DNA of 64,000 nucleotides from Gymnopus androsaceus JB14 (taxonomy: Eukaryota; Basidiomycota; Agaricomycetes; Agaricales; Omphalotaceae), in assembly GCA_009733575.1 (NCBI GenBank), contig ML769429.1, positions 244,519 to 308,518 on the forward strand. The letters are read 5' to 3'. Numbering within the stretch: the first letter of the stretch is position 1; the number at the start of each line of letters is the position of its first letter. The notes below the pieces were generated by a model. It searched no databases. It was given only the letters and a program-made list of their open reading frames with translations, and was not told the DNA's origin. The translations under genes were made by a program, and so were the position numbers. Positions 11,198 through 23,306 of the stretch are shown here, piece after piece.

Positions 11198-11865
11198 CAT
11201 CAGCAAAACCTGTATGATGTGGGCAGTGCTTGAGAAAACTGTCCAGAGTTCCCAGTGCTCCAGCATCCCAGCACTCAGATGGTCCAGCTGATGCAGGAGA
11301 GGGCTCCCAGAGGCTCCCAGAGGCCGCAAAATTACCTTATTTGGAAATAAAAAAGAGATGTCATATGACTTTATATTTCTGACAGCACTGGCAAGCACTG
11401 GCCAGTGCTGGGAGCTCTGGGAGCACCGGGAATTTTAGGTATTGCTGTGGGAATTAAAATGCAAAATACAGGTTTTGCTGATGTGGCATCAAAATCATGA
11501 CACTGGTGTTGGAATATCAGATTTTGATGTACAAGCAGGATACAGCTATGTCATGATGATGTCATGGGTTTCATCATATTTCATCAGCAAAACCTGTATT
11601 TTGCATTTTAATTCCCACAGCAGTACTTAAAATTTCCAGCACTCACAGAGCTCCCAGCGCTGGCCAGTGCTTGCCAGTGCTGTCAGAAATATAAAATCAT
11701 ATGACATCTCTTTTTTATATCCAAATAAGTAAATTTGCGACTTCTGGGAGCTTCTGGGAGCTCTGGTTGGCACCGGCCAGTGCATCTAGGTCCTGGAGCG
11801 CTGGGACACTGGAGGCACTGTCCAGCGCTTGCAGGACTGGCTGCATCATACACATTTTGCTGATG
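11198..11865. mobile_element. Inverted dimer of CATCAGC-family elements
   Basis: Two copies of about 285 bp, 11198-11483 and 11582-11865, lie head to head around a 98-bp spacer. Each has a CATCAGCAAAACCTG-type end and its inverted partner (the last is CACATTTTGCTGATG). The two are reverse complements of each other over most of their length, including a TCATATGAC.TCTCTTTTTTAT core. TT precedes the leftmost end and follows the rightmost end, which suggests that the dimer inserted as one unit with a 2-bp target duplication. The CACTGG/CCAGTGC word-rich parts differ most between copies. Confidence 0.7.
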
Positions 11866-12084
11866 TTACATCATATCTATGCTATATTTGCACGTTATTT
11901 CACTATTGCTCCATAGGTGATATCATTACTTCACATAGTATCCACTTACTATATTTGATAGCTATGACATATGCTTTCTAGGAGTATAAATACTGCTTGT
12001 AGATATACATGAACTTTACCTGTTTGCCTTAGGATCTTTGTCCCAAGATCTATACAAGGTCAAACATTTATTCATTTTTCAATA

Positions 12085-13024
12085 CATCAGCAAAACCTGG
12101 GTGTACTGGACAGCACTGGATAGCGCTGTCCAGCACCCATAGCACCCATAGCACCCATAGCAAGGTCCCCATCTATCCAGAGCTATGGATTGCTATGGAT
12201 TCACTGGAATGTCCAGACTTGATGTCAGTTGTCATTCCATTCAATACTAAATACTGTAGCATTTTGAGCACTTCGTAAGTCGCAGGTCACAGGGCATCCA
12301 AATTTTACGAACTGTCACACCATGTCGCAGGTCACATGGGGGGTCTACAAAATTTTAAGCAATTTCAGCCCAAAAATTGCGGCCTGCGGCACCAAATTTT
12401 GTATTTTGTCCCTTAAAATTTTGGGTGTCACAGGTTGTGCTCTATGCCTATGAAAAAAAATATCCGTACAATTGGTCACAGTCACAGGCCCTTACAAAGT
12501 GCTTGAAATGGTACAGTATATTAATTGTTTGAATTGTTCGGAGAATCATAAAATTGAACGACACCAAAATAAAATCATTTACTGTATGTCTTCATGTTCA
12601 TAGTAGTACTAGGATAATGATAATGTATTGAAACTACATAGCTATAACTTATAAGCCATATAACGAGACCATACTACTCTGTAAGTGGTAACCCTTCTGT
12701 GCACACAGTAAATAAAGACTTTGAAACTGAAGAATTTAATGAGACGTACTGTGAATACTATCCAATGAGCTTAGGTGACTGAGGTTTGAGACAAAGTTGA
12801 AGTTCCAATGCAGATGGTTCCGCATTTCTTATATACTGTTGGCGGGAGAGAATGACAAGTGTTGAGCAGCTGTCAGATGGCTGTCAAATGGCGATACGAG
12901 CCAGTGATCCCACAGAACCTCTTAGCAGGCCATAGCAGGCCATAGCAGCCATATTTCTTGACAGAACTATGGCTGCTATGGCCTGCTATGGTCTGCTATG
13001 ACCATTATGCAGGTTTTGCTGATG
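12085..13024. mobile_element. CATCAGC-family element, 940 bp, with nested MITE
   Basis: CATCAGCAAAACCTG at 12085-12099 pairs with CAGGTTTTGCTGATG at 13010-13024; TA flanks both outer ends. The left part has CCATAGCAAGGTCCCC (12155-12170) and CTATGGATTGCTATGG (12183-12198); the right part repeats GCCATAG and CTATGGC many times, so the word here is CTATGG. The 263-bp MITE at 12254-12516 inserted later, leaving a core of about 675 bp. No transposase frame is present. Confidence 0.7.
12254..12516. mobile_element. TA-flanked MITE nested in CATCAGC element
   Basis: The left end CTGTAGCATTTTGAGCACTT and the right end, reverse complement CTGTACCATTTCAAGCACTT, match over about 27 bp, with TA on each side (12252-12253 and 12517-12518). 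It is the same family as 9872-10133. Confidence 0.7.
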
Positions 13025-13399
13025 TATCCTTGTCACCTTGCTGGTGTTATATGGTGTATTCTTACAACTGGTGCATGGTATTGAAGTCTGGATATGGTGT
13101 TGTCCAGTTTGTGACCCATTCATGCATGATCATCCCAGTGTTGGATGCACACATGAGATTTGTTTGAATCATAATCATCTCTGTGCAGTGATCTACAGTT
13201 GAAGTCAGTTTGTGAATGCAAGTATATGCAGCAGTACCAAGATGCCATGCACAAAATGTATCAGGCTTACTGTGGAATGAATGGTCAGAGCTCTGATAAT
13301 ACTTGCAATATGTGTATTTCCTCAAAAGGTTCTGGAAGGCTACAGGAATTTGAGATAGTAGACAATGAAAGGAGGTTTACAAGGCAGTGAAGCTGATGG

Positions 13400-14000
13400 A
13401 AATCTCATATGAATATGATGCCATGAACTCTCTGCCATCCTCCTCATGGAGCTTGACAAGTGTCAAGTCATGGAGTATCCCTCTTGCTGATCTTCTCAAG
13501 GACACTCTTGTCTATTTGCATGAGTTTAACTAGTCCAAAGACACTTCAGATGATATAACAGTGAGATAGAGTGGGTAAACCATTAATGGATATGCTACCT
13601 CAAGCAGTGTCAAGCACAGGGTTTGGCAGGCCACAATGATGGACAAGAAGTTGAAAGTACTATCAAACTTCACAGGTTGGTATTTGATGGCTAGCTGAGC
13701 AGGCACTGTTATGATACATAAGCAAACACAAAGTTCAAGTCAATGGTCATTCATTACATACTCAACATTGAGAAGAGTTTGCTACATTCAATGTCTGTTG
13801 AAATTGGAACTTGAATGAGTGCTATGTGTCAGGAAAGCGCAAAGATAATGGCAGAGGTGAGCAGCAGGAGACCATTCCCAAGCAGGTACTACAGAAAATG
13901 CTGCGCATAATTCCTCTCCATAATCAGCAAGTCCTCCTGGGAGTTATTCTCTGAGTTGTTGGTTTGAAAATCTGTATTCTGTGGAGCCCATTTCATACAG
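13400..14000 (-). pseudogene. Unknown duplicated gene, copy 1 (degenerate)
   Basis: About 600 bp are clearly homologous to 22185-22500 plus 23055-23310. On the minus strand the better-preserved copy encodes segments such as GSTKYTLLDVNDSKNNSQED and NGLPILSHCVILSEVSLVK; here the same segments contain stops and frame changes. I do not recognise the family. The two copies share exon order, with the intron position between the halves marked by an acceptor-like ACAG. It could be a transposon-associated gene or an old host duplication. Confidence 0.5.
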
Positions 14001-14129
14001 TATGTAGGCTGGCAAGAGTAAGGTGTGGCTGTCAGGCCAAAATTGATAGGATTAAAATATCTATCTTGATAAATCAGAAAAATAAGGTCAATGAATTTGA
14101 ATAATCAGTGTTTGGATTACTGTGCTGTG

Positions 14130-14290
14130 AGTTCTGACACCCTCAAGTTAGCTGCATCTCTTTACTAGGTCTTTGACCACACTGAGTAATTTTCTTCCTT
14201 CCTTCAAGTTCCGAACATCCGATGGAAGCTTCCCCCAGCTTAGTACTCTATTTCTCCCTATCTTGAGATTTACACCCGGACACTTTGAGC
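14130..14290. repeat. Dispersed repeat shared with 26700-26840
   Basis: About 150 bp here (containing TCAAGT.AGCTGCAT and GAGTAATTTTCTTC) resemble 26700-26840 in the same orientation, with many substitutions. No coding potential or terminal repeat is evident. It could be a promoter or LTR remnant that was duplicated with neighbouring sequence. Confidence 0.4.
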
Positions 14291-14434
14291 AGGGGAAATC
14301 ATTGAAATTTGATTCTTGAAGGATTGTTGGACTAGGTCCATAGTCTTCACTAGTAGCACCCCATGTTGCGCAGCATATAAGCTAGGAGGCGCAGTGACTA
14401 GCACTCACCAAGTGGTTAAGCTTGTAGAGCAGAT

Positions 14435-15595
14435 TGTTATGAAGCGTCGCATTTCCTAATGAGTCTGCACACGTCTGATCGAACCAGCAGCTGATGGACC
14501 GGAAATCCGATGGCAATAGCCTGCCGGTTTTTGACAGGCACCCAAATTCCTGTTCTTTCTCTTACTGCCACGACGCCACAACGACGCATTCCCAACCACT
14601 AAATTCCGATGTCTGCAGTCATCTATCCCACAGTCACTGTTTCGAATGTCTTAGCAGCGCTACCAACGAAATCCCCGATATTTCCTCTTGACAAATCAAC
14701 TCTTACCCCAAATTCCCCAATATTTCAAACCCTACAAGACCAGTCTCAACACAACTCCCATATCCATTTGTTTCTCATACCAAATTCCCTATTCCATCGT
14801 CCTTTCATTCGCTTACTATCGCTAGGGACCGGGACCCATTCCAACGACTCACTATGACTTGCAACTATACTCGGAATTGCGTTGTCACTGCGGGTCAAAC
14901 TCGCAGTTCCGAACTATATTACCATCACAATGATACCCTCTTCTTACAGTGTCTATGTACCTGCAATGCCCGAGTACCTTCCCTACCCTCCCTTACACTA
15001 TTACCAATTACCTATTTTATTACGGTGGTACAACGACTCGACCCTCTCAGATGATACATTGTATTCTCCCTTTTTTGAGAGACAACTTGTGCAGTGCTGC
15101 GCGAGCTGCGGCCCAGTCAAATGCGCAGGTCATGCAGCTTAATTTACTGCGCAACTACACATACGCAGGTTGACAAGCCATTATAGTTATATTAATTACT
15201 GTCTGATAACCTATATAAGCTGGGGACCTTGTCTGTAAGACCCCCAGATCAGTTATTTTGCAATTATATCGGTTTTCTTCTCTCATTCAGTCTTTCTCTC
15301 TCTCAGTCTCTTGTCTCTTAAATCTCCAGCTCTCTCTCCTCTCTAACAATTCTATTTCTTTGTCACCAACAATGCAACCTTGATCTTGATTCCACTAAAC
15401 CACCAAACACTCTAGTTATTATTATAACTATACCACACTCCAATTACCAACCCACTGCTCAAAGTAGACATACCTGCCCAGTGGTTTCTGTCAGTACAAG
15501 TCCCCAATACCAATTACTTGGATCCATTACCATTAAAATGGACACATCTTTCCGCTTGAAATCTCCCAGAGAAGTCAATGCAACATGCTCTAACA
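14435..15595 (+). mobile_element. Solo LTR (1.16 kb) nested in Copia LTR
   Basis: The insert starts TGTTATGAAG and ends CTCTAACA, so its ends are the short inverted repeat TGTTA..TAACA. The 5-bp duplication CAGAT sits immediately on both sides (14430-14434 and 15596-15600). It splits the left LTR of Copia family A. It contains a TATATAAG box near 15212 followed by a pyrimidine-rich tract, as in a promoter-bearing LTR. No internal coding region remains, so this is a solo LTR left by LTR-LTR recombination. The parent family is not otherwise present in the window. Confidence 0.8.
15212..15220 (+). promoter_or_regulatory. TATA box in solo LTR
   Basis: TATATAAG lies inside the solo LTR and is followed by CTGGGGACC and a CT-rich stretch (about 15270-15350), resembling the U3/R junction of a retrotransposon LTR. 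Confidence 0.4.
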
Positions 15596-15822
15596 CAGAT
15601 AGAGAGAGGTAAAAGACTAGTAGAAGTTGTTATCATCAGCAGTACTACTGGAGTCCTTATATACTGTAGTACTGTATTTGTTACATATATGGTAGTATCC
15701 TTCTAGTATGTTCTATGTGCATGACCTATGATGTCGTCCAGAAAGCATGTGAATCTCACCTGAGATCCAGTCTCTTGCAAACTTTATTCAAAGTCAGCAA
15801 CGAATTCGATGCCAAGTTGATC

Positions 15823-18800
15823 TCAGCAACATTTGAATTTAACCCAAGCAAGATTCTTAGTTAAAAAATCCGTGACATTCTGATCCGTCAGAATATAGTA
15901 AGGGATCACAAGTCCTGACTCGGTAGTTTCCCTGATGTGGTGATATTGGACATCAATATGTTTGGTCTGACGGTCTTGAGCCTGATTATTGGCCATAAAG
16001 ATTGAACCCATGTTATCACTGAGAAGTGGGGATCCAGTCAGTGGGAATCCAATTTCCCCAAGTAAATTGAGGATCCACCTGATTTGTCTGCAACAGTCAC
16101 TTATAGCCATATATTCGGCTTCGGTGGAAGATAAAGCAACTGTCTTCTGGAGATACGAAGTCCAGGACACAATTCCCTTGGCCAGTTTGAGAATATATCT
16201 AGTTTGGGATCGACGTGTATCTGGATCTGATGCATGATCAGAATCCAAGTTGGCATAGAAGCCTTCTCCAGAGTTCCCATCATAGATGAGAAAATATTTG
16301 GCGGTACCTATAAGGTAGCGAATAATATAATAAGCCTTGTTCAGATGATCCTGAAAAGGATTTGCTGAATATTGTGACATTTTTGCCACATGATAGGCTA
16401 TGTCAACTCTTGTTCCAAGTGAGAGATATAATAAGGAGCCAATCACTTGTTGGTACTCCTGGTGTCTTTTGGGATCAACAGGACCATCATATTTAGAAGG
16501 CTGATATCCTGCCGGTAGTAGAGTTCCCGTTACTTTGGTGTTTGTTAATTTAAAGCACTTTATAATCTTTTTAAGATATTCTGACTGATCTAAGGTCAAA
16601 TGCTGCTTAGATCTGTCATGCCGAATGTGCATGCCTAAGAACTCCTGTGCTGTGCCCAAGTTGCGGCACTCCCAATGTTGCATAAATTTGTGCTTCTTGG
16701 GCATGACAAGTTCTTTGTCATTTCCCATGAACAATGCATCATCAATATAGATGATTGCAATTACAGTCTTATTGTTTTCTTTGTAAACATATACGCTGGC
16801 ATCTGAAGCACAATATTTGAAGCCTAGATCCTGGGTCATCAACTTTGTACAAGCGCGCCACCAGGACAAACCAGCTTGCTTCAGGCTGTAAAGAGATCGG
16901 CATAATCTCCAAACCTTGCTGCTATCCTTGACGAAGCCTTCAGGTTGTTCCATATAGATCTCCTTGTCTAATTTGCCATATAGAAAGGCAGTTTTTACAT
17001 CCAGACCCTCTAGTTCCCAATCTTCTAGGGCAGCTAGTGCAAGTAAGACTCGCACTGTTTCATAACGGACAACAGGAGAGAACAACTCATCATAATCCAC
17101 TCCTTCTACTTGAGAATATCCCCTGGCAACAAGTCTAGATCATTTCCGACCATCTGACTTGATATCAAAGACCCATCTGTTCTTTATGACATTTCTGTTA
17201 TTGGGTTGATCAACAATTTTGAATACCTTTTGCTTAACTAGACTGTCAATCTCTTCTTTCCATTTGTCAAGCCACGGTTGCCGGTCCTTTACAGGAAGGC
17301 ACATCAAATCACGAAACTGCCAGTTTTGAACTGTTTCCTTCTTTTCAGGAGCCTGAGAAAGCAAATAGTCCAGAAAAGCTACTCCCCCTTCATGAGCTAA
17401 CTGGAAAATATAATCAACGCTTCCATGTCCATTCATACTTTCTCCCAAATAATTGTTCACAGGTGGGTCAGGAATGGGATTATTTGCTCTAGGCTGTTGC
17501 CGAGCAGGTTGCCTTTGCCAGGAAGGTCTGGCTTCAGGTTGATCACTGTAAATCTGACAATTCCATCTGATATCAGAACCAATATTACGAGATCAACCAG
17601 CATTTCAATCTCAGCAGGAGGTGTATCACTGTAAATATTCCCAGGTCTCTGGGTAGGTACTTGTGCTCTTTCTGAGTGTCTTACTATTGGTGCTGGTTCA
17701 GGTTCCATTCCAGGATTGAATGGATTTGGGGGTGGTTGTATAACACCAGCTCCCCCTTGATCTGCACCATGTTGATCAGGTACTTCTCTGCCACCTCTTA
17801 CTTCCTCATCTCCTTCTCCATTTTCATCCTCATTTTGTGGTTCTATTGGAGCAGGAGCATTAGGTGGAGGAGGAAACTCAGGGTCATCATCCTCAACATT
17901 ATCATCAGGAGCGGACCAATCCTCTTCAAAATCATTATCATTAATGTCAACTGTAGGTTTTAATGTTGAGCAGCATGGAAACCAGTGCTCATCAAATATG
18001 GCATTGGAAGAAGTCGCAATTGAAATTATTATGTGTGCACATGAAGCAATAAGCATTCATTCCTTGTGTATATCCAATAAAAATCATTACTTCTGATCTT
18101 GGAGCTTGCTTGTTTGGGCAAGTCTCCTTTGGATGATACACATATGCGGCACATCCGAAAGTCCAAAATTTGGACACATTGGGCTTCTTCCTGTATCTGA
18201 TTTCGTAAGGTGTTTTCCAATTTCTATTTTTATCCCATTGGTGGCACATAGGTGTCCTGTTATAGACAACATATGCAGTTTGAACACTAAATTCCCACCA
18301 GGAAGGCAGTAAGCAGGCCATGTGCCTCATGGCTTCCAATTTTTCACAGATTGTATGGTTGAATCTTTCGATTCTCCCGTTCTGCTGGTGTTCGTATGGA
18401 GCCGATGGTCCCAGTATGATCCCTTTATCACAGCAAAATTGTCTGAAATCCTTAGTGACAAATTCGTTATCAACTCTTATTTGTTTTATCTTGATAGCAT
18501 CTTGGAGGTCCACAAGATTGTAGAATTCCTTAAACACTTTGAATATGTCAGATTTGGCAACTAGGAGGTATCCTGCACCATATGATGAATGATCATCAAG
18601 GATATTCAGTACATATTTATGATTATGATATGAAATAGTGGGAAACTCTATAATGTCCATATGGACTAAATCAAAGAGTTTTTCAGCACGTTTCTCACTA
18701 TTGGGATAAGTATGCTGGGTCATTTTACCCTTAGCGCAACCAGGACATATTTCTTTGTCCTCATTTGGGATATTAACTCTAGGAAAACCACCTGTTGCCT

Positions 18801-20481
18801 CAGATGCATGTCGTAAAACATCTTTAGAAGGATGTCCAAGGTGACAATGCCATATATCATAGTCAATAGTTTTATGAGCAATCAGATTTTTGGGAATTCT
18901 GATGTTTTTGAGAATAAAATCCTTAAAAAGGTCAATCTTGCTCTTCACTACTTCGGTTTTTAACCAATGTAGAGCATCTGACGAGTTCATGGGGTAACAT
19001 GCCATGAAGACCTTATGATTGCTCTTAAACCTAAGTGATATTTTCTTCTCATCAGCATAGGCATAATAGCTACGGTGCAAGATGCTGCCTTGTGAGAGAA
19101 GACAATATGGTGAATGTGGTTGGTAAAATACTGGTTCCAATTTGGTAATTTGGGTGACATTATTTTCATTGGTATGTTTGATGAGAACAACTCCAGCATG
19201 CGTAATATAAGTCTTTGACCGCTTATCAGCAGTCTGGATTTCTATTGGTTTTTCTAATTGTTTTAGTTCTGTGAAATCTGACTTATATGGTGTGGTATGT
19301 ATTGATGCACCTGAATCTAAGATCCAGATATCTTCTTTATATTTTGCGCTTAAAGTGGCAATCTTGTCTTTGACATCAGCAAATAGAATATTATTATTTA
19401 AAAATACAAGTGGCGGTAAAAACAGGTCTGAATGGCCATTTTGGCCTTGTGTGATCCATGCTATCAAATTATTCTGTTGCAATTTTAATGAGTCATGAGA
19501 TTTTAGTAAAGAAGAATTAACTTGCCACTGCATGAAGGGGTCCTCATATTCAAATTCCAAAGCTTCCATGGTCTCAAAGGGTTCAGCTTCCATCTCAAAG
19601 TCATTAGGGGCAACAGAAGCTTGAGCAACTTCAACGGACTCAAAAGCCTTCTTTTTCCCTTTGTACTTCTTACCTCCTCGGGATCCACGCTTCTTTCCAT
19701 TGTTGGGTTGAGAAGATGAACCAGATTGCTGGTCCTGCTGCTGCTGGCCTTTGCCACGCTGCTTCTTCTGTTTCTTCCAATTGGAATTGAAGCGGTGGCG
19801 TTTAACACTGCTGATCCGAGATTGAAGGGATGTTTGCTGCCTGGTGCTGCAATGATTCCATTCATTTTTGATCAAAGTCAAAATGTTGGAAACGTTCCAG
19901 TTATTGCCAGTACAAGAGGTAAGAACCGAAGTCTTGAAACCTTCCCATGAACTAGGAAGAGCTGCAAGATAAAGTAGAACCTGCAAATTACCATCAAGTT
20001 TGATGTTCGATTCAGTCAAGCACTGAATAATCGAAGTCAGGTTCCCAAGGGCTGGAACTGGATTTTCCCCCTCCCTTACATGGAAGTGGATGGCAGAAAG
20101 GAACTCTGAATAAACACCTGCAATACCAGTTTTACCAAATTGAGCTCTGATAGCTTCCCAGAGTTCTTTGGAATTCCTATCATCACCATTTGCTTTAGTC
20201 ACTAGGTGATGGTATTGATAGGGAATTTTCATGAGGATGGTGCCAATGGCTTGCTCATCTGCCTCATTCCAGGCATCAAATTTGGTTTGGTAGTTGGGGT
20301 CATCGGATTTGTCTGCTGGAGCCACAGGTTTGGTTTTTGACCCATCAACAAAGGGCCAAAGTTTGGCAAACCGGAGATAGGCTTTCATACCAGCAGCCCA
20401 AACAGTCTGGTTACTACCATCATGCATGGGAACACTGTTGAGACCAGATGTGTTGTTAAGGTTGGAAGATGTGGAAGACAT
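15823..20481 (-). pseudogene. Copia family A gag-pol polyprotein, broken
   Basis: It starts at the ATG ending at 20481 (MSSTSSNLNN) after a 5' leader. The first 829 residues hold a UBN2-type Gag, a basic linker, the protease site WILDSGASIHT, a pre-integrase HCHLGHP and CPGC zinc site, and the integrase core with DLVHMDI, VDNEF and NGRIERFNH. A frameshift near 18000 interrupts the chain before an acidic Pro-rich linker. A second frame change follows near 17458 and a TGA at 17142-17140. The last segment has RT (SPVVRYETVR, VKTAFLYG, catalytic IIYIDDALF) and RNase H (LSSTEAEYMAI, HIDVQYHHIRE). The domain order is complete, so the element was recently intact, but this copy is inactive. Confidence 0.88.
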
Positions 20482-21122
20482 TTCGAAAAATTGGGTCGAT
20501 CTGTGAAAGACAACTGATCAGTAACTGCTATTATCGAACAGCTATGAAACCCAAATCACGCTCATGTCGCGTGTCACCTGTACACATGGTAACCAATGAT
20601 CGCTTTTCCATCATTAGATCTCAGCCATTCCATCTGAGCATCTGATGTATCTAAGATCTATCTAAAAAATCCTGTATGGCAGATTGAAAGATCTCATGAT
20701 GAGCAGCAACAATTAAGTGCGCATCTATCATTTGATCATTTAAGGGACTTAAGCCATCAGGGGGAATTTGTATGTAGATCTATCTAAAAAAGATGTATCA
20801 TGATAAAAATTTGTATCGTAATCAATGTGCCGAACGGTTCACATCAATAAGGGAGCTGTGAAGCCTTTAAACCCTTCTTCAGCATACTGGCAGGAGCAAT
20901 GTAAGGCTCGGCCTGGTACCTGGGTTCATGAAAGAAAAGAAGGTATTGTATGTAAATTTTGGGGCTTGAATTCATGCTACAGCCCAAACATCATGACCAT
21001 CCTACAGTGATCACCAACCACACTCAAAGGCTAGGGACAGCCCTCAAGGTGTACATGAACAGGCCAAAGGCAACCTGATCATTGTGAAGCACAACAACAA
21101 GAGGGACTCAGGGCCTATAACC
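20482..21122 (-). other. Copia family A 5' leader
   Basis: This is the untranslated region between the 5' LTR (right side) and the gag ATG, about 640 bp. The LTR-proximal end gives the candidate primer-binding site GGTTATAGGCCC on the minus strand. No gene was recognised in it. Confidence 0.5.
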
Positions 21123-21248
21123 TGTTGTGCAGCATGTAAGCTAGGAGGTGCAGTGACTAGCACTCACCAAGTGGTTAAGCTTGTACAGCAGATAGAGAGA
21201 GGTAAAAGACTAGTAGAAGTCATTATCATTAGCAGTACTACTGGAGTC

Positions 21249-21256
21249 CTTATATA
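21249..21256 (-). promoter_or_regulatory. TATA box in right (5') LTR of Copia family A
   Basis: The minus strand reads TATATAAG here, preceded by ACAG and followed by GACTCC. It is correctly placed to drive minus-strand transcription of the gag-pol unit. The same box is present in the left LTR near 15656-15663. Confidence 0.45.
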
Positions 21257-21333
21257 CTGTAGTACTGTATTTGTTACATATATGGTAGTATCCTTCTAGT
21301 ATGTTCTATGTGCATGACCTATGATGTCGTCCA

Positions 21334-22100
21334 TAAAGCTACTTAATAAGATACTACTGAGGCTGAGTAAGACTACCTTGGCGATGACTGATAGTGTCAT
21401 ACGACCGAGATGATGAGTGATATCATCATATGTTCAACACCCCAGACTTGCAATTCTATTTCCACTTATCCAGTCTCTCACAATTATGATGAAAGTGCAG
21501 TCCAATCTTCCTGGGGAGAAGCCTCCCTTGAAATTCTCTAACAGTCACATTTCAGTTGTCCAGTACTTACTGTGACTTACAAGTACTTACTACCATAGTA
21601 CATTGACACAATACACTATGCCATTCAATATAAACAAAGAGGATAGAATGGTGTTTCAAGTTGCTTGAAGTTTGATAACCTTGCAAGGCCAATCCTTAGA
21701 CTGAGGGAAAACTGAGGGAGTTACTTGCAAAATGGATTAAAATTACAACCAACTTACATGCTACAAGTGTTGGCAATTCCAGGTCTGTTCCAGCTCCTTG
21801 TCACTAGATATGCTTGCTCCCATCAAAGCATAACTTAACCTCATGGAGGGACAAGTGAGTCAACCTCATGATTAAACACCAGACATATTATGTGCTCCCT
21901 AAGGATATGTACTGCATGGCTGTATGCCCAGTCCAATACCTTCTTAAAATTGCGGTACTGATGAACAGTATTAAAGTCAGGGTCAACTCCTATCCATCAA
22001 CTCACTTGTAGGTGATGACACCAACATCTGTGATGCACATAAGCTCCTGATGCAAAAGCTCTACACGGTGGTCTGGAAAATGTAAGCTATGAGAAAAAAA
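21334..22100. other. Intergenic sequence, nothing recognised
   Basis: No gene or element end was recognised between the Copia right LTR and the unknown duplicated gene. Short open frames look random. Confidence 0.4.
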
Positions 22101-22111
22101 AATATTGTGCA

Positions 22112-23306
22112 TTAAGTACATATCAAGGTGTGTTCTAAATTTTTCTGGGTCAACAGTAAATGCCTTGTCAAATTCTTTGTAGTGTACAATGTCATGAACC
22201 CTCCACCATCCTCTTCAAGGAACTTGACAAGCAACAAGGTCTCCTTCTTACTGATCTTCCCAAGGACATTCTTGTCCATCCACGTGGCTTTCACTAAAGA
22301 CACCTCAGATAATATAACACAGTGAGATAGTATGGGCAAACCATTAATGGATATGTTGTCCCAAACAGTGTCAAGCACAGGGTTAGGCAGGCCACAATAG
22401 ATAGATGAGAAGTCAAAAGTACCATTAAACTTCACAGTTTGGTACTTGATAGCTTGCTGAGCATGTGCTGTTACGGCGCATAAGTATACACAAAGTTAGA
22501 GTAGATCACTACTTTTCTCTACCATGACCATTGTTCCATTTTAGGAAGGTACTTACTAAGCACCAAGCATGACCAGAAACACTGTTTCCCTCTCAAGGTA
22601 TGCAAACTTTGGGCCTGCATTCTGCTTCCTTCCCCTTACTCACTACACTTGGGGGGGTCCCCTGAGCCAGGAAGCCTTGGCAGGCACCCTAAAGCCTCAT
22701 TTGCATTATTAAAATAAGCTCAAACCTTAACTCAACCCCCAACCCTTAACCACTAGTTCCCCAAGGTTTGGCATTGCTTATAAAAAATACTAAGATTCAG
22801 AAATAGCCAATAAAGTACAGTAACTACCAGGAATTGAACCCTCAGCTTCAGCCATATTAACACTATAGAAGCATCGGACTGGCATAGATACCACTACACC
22901 ATAACATTTTTCATTGTAATTAAGTTATGGGATGCTAAATATGTCATGTGGAGCTCCGGAGTCCGGAGTCCAAAATGCTTATGTCAGATTACTCCTATAT
23001 TGGGACAGTGATTGTGGTGGAGAAAAGTCATGAGTTAGTTAGAATTGGTTATTACGTACACAGTGTTGAGAAGAGTTTGCTGCATTCAATGTCTGTTGGA
23101 ATTGGAAGTGCTATGTGTCGGGAGAGTGCAAAGATGATGGCAGAGGTGAGCAGCAGGAGACCATTCCCGAGCAGGTACCACAGGTGATGCTGCATGTAAT
23201 TCCTCTCCATAATCAGCAAGTCCTCCTGGGAGTTATTCTTTGAGTCGTTGACATCCAGCAGTGTGTATTTTGTGGAGCCCATTGTGTGCAGTAACAAATG
23301 GTACAA
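22112..23306 (-). CDS. Unknown duplicated gene, copy 2
   Basis: Two minus-strand open segments, about 23306-23052 (84 residues) and 22435-22112 (107 residues), are homologous to the copy at 13400-14000. The first includes DSKNNSQEDLLIMERNY and a hydrophobic LLGNGLLLLTSAIIFAL stretch; the second includes GLPNPVLDTVWDNISINGLP and KISKKETLLLVKFLEED. In copy 1 the halves are close together; here about 540 bp separate them (about 22504-23045), containing a SINE-like repeat, so the insertion probably landed in an intron. A GTACGT donor follows the first segment. Product unknown; whether it is still functional is unclear. Confidence 0.4.
22640..22912 (-). repeat. tRNA-derived SINE-like repeat, copy 1
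   Basis: On the minus strand the head has an A-box-like TGGTGTAGTGGTA and a B-box-like GGTTCAATTCC about 50 bp apart, as in a pol III promoter. It is followed by a body containing GCAATGCCAAACC, a GGGTTGGGGGTT tract, and AAATGAGGCTTTAGG. The body matches the repeat at 41715-41985. It is not a functional tRNA, because the acceptor and anticodon stems do not pair well. Confidence 0.5.

Larger units (their letters stand above)
14364..21333 (-). mobile_element. Copia (Ty1-type) LTR retrotransposon, family A
   Basis: LTRs of about 211 bp begin with TGTTG and end with GTCCA on the plus strand. The right LTR is 21123-21333; the left is split into 14364-14434 and 15601-15740 by a solo LTR. The internal region reads right to left: gag, protease, integrase, RT, RNase H, the Copia order. 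The sequence next to the right LTR gives GGTTATAGGCCC as a likely primer-binding site. LTR copies differ partly by CG versus TG. I see no matching target duplication outside the LTRs, so the ends may have recombined. Confidence 0.85.

Noticed and set aside
15989..16237. Plus-strand frame inside Copia A
   Set aside because: Antisense to RT/RNase H coding sequence with clear motifs on the minus strand.
14364..21333. Target-site duplication for Copia A
   Set aside because: Sequences outside the two LTRs (CCCCA before 14364 and TAAAG after 21333) do not match, so none was claimed.
22840..22912. Possible tRNA gene on the minus strand
   Set aside because: A- and B-box-like motifs are present, but the acceptor and anticodon stems do not pair convincingly, and the sequence continues into a repeat body; called SINE-like instead.
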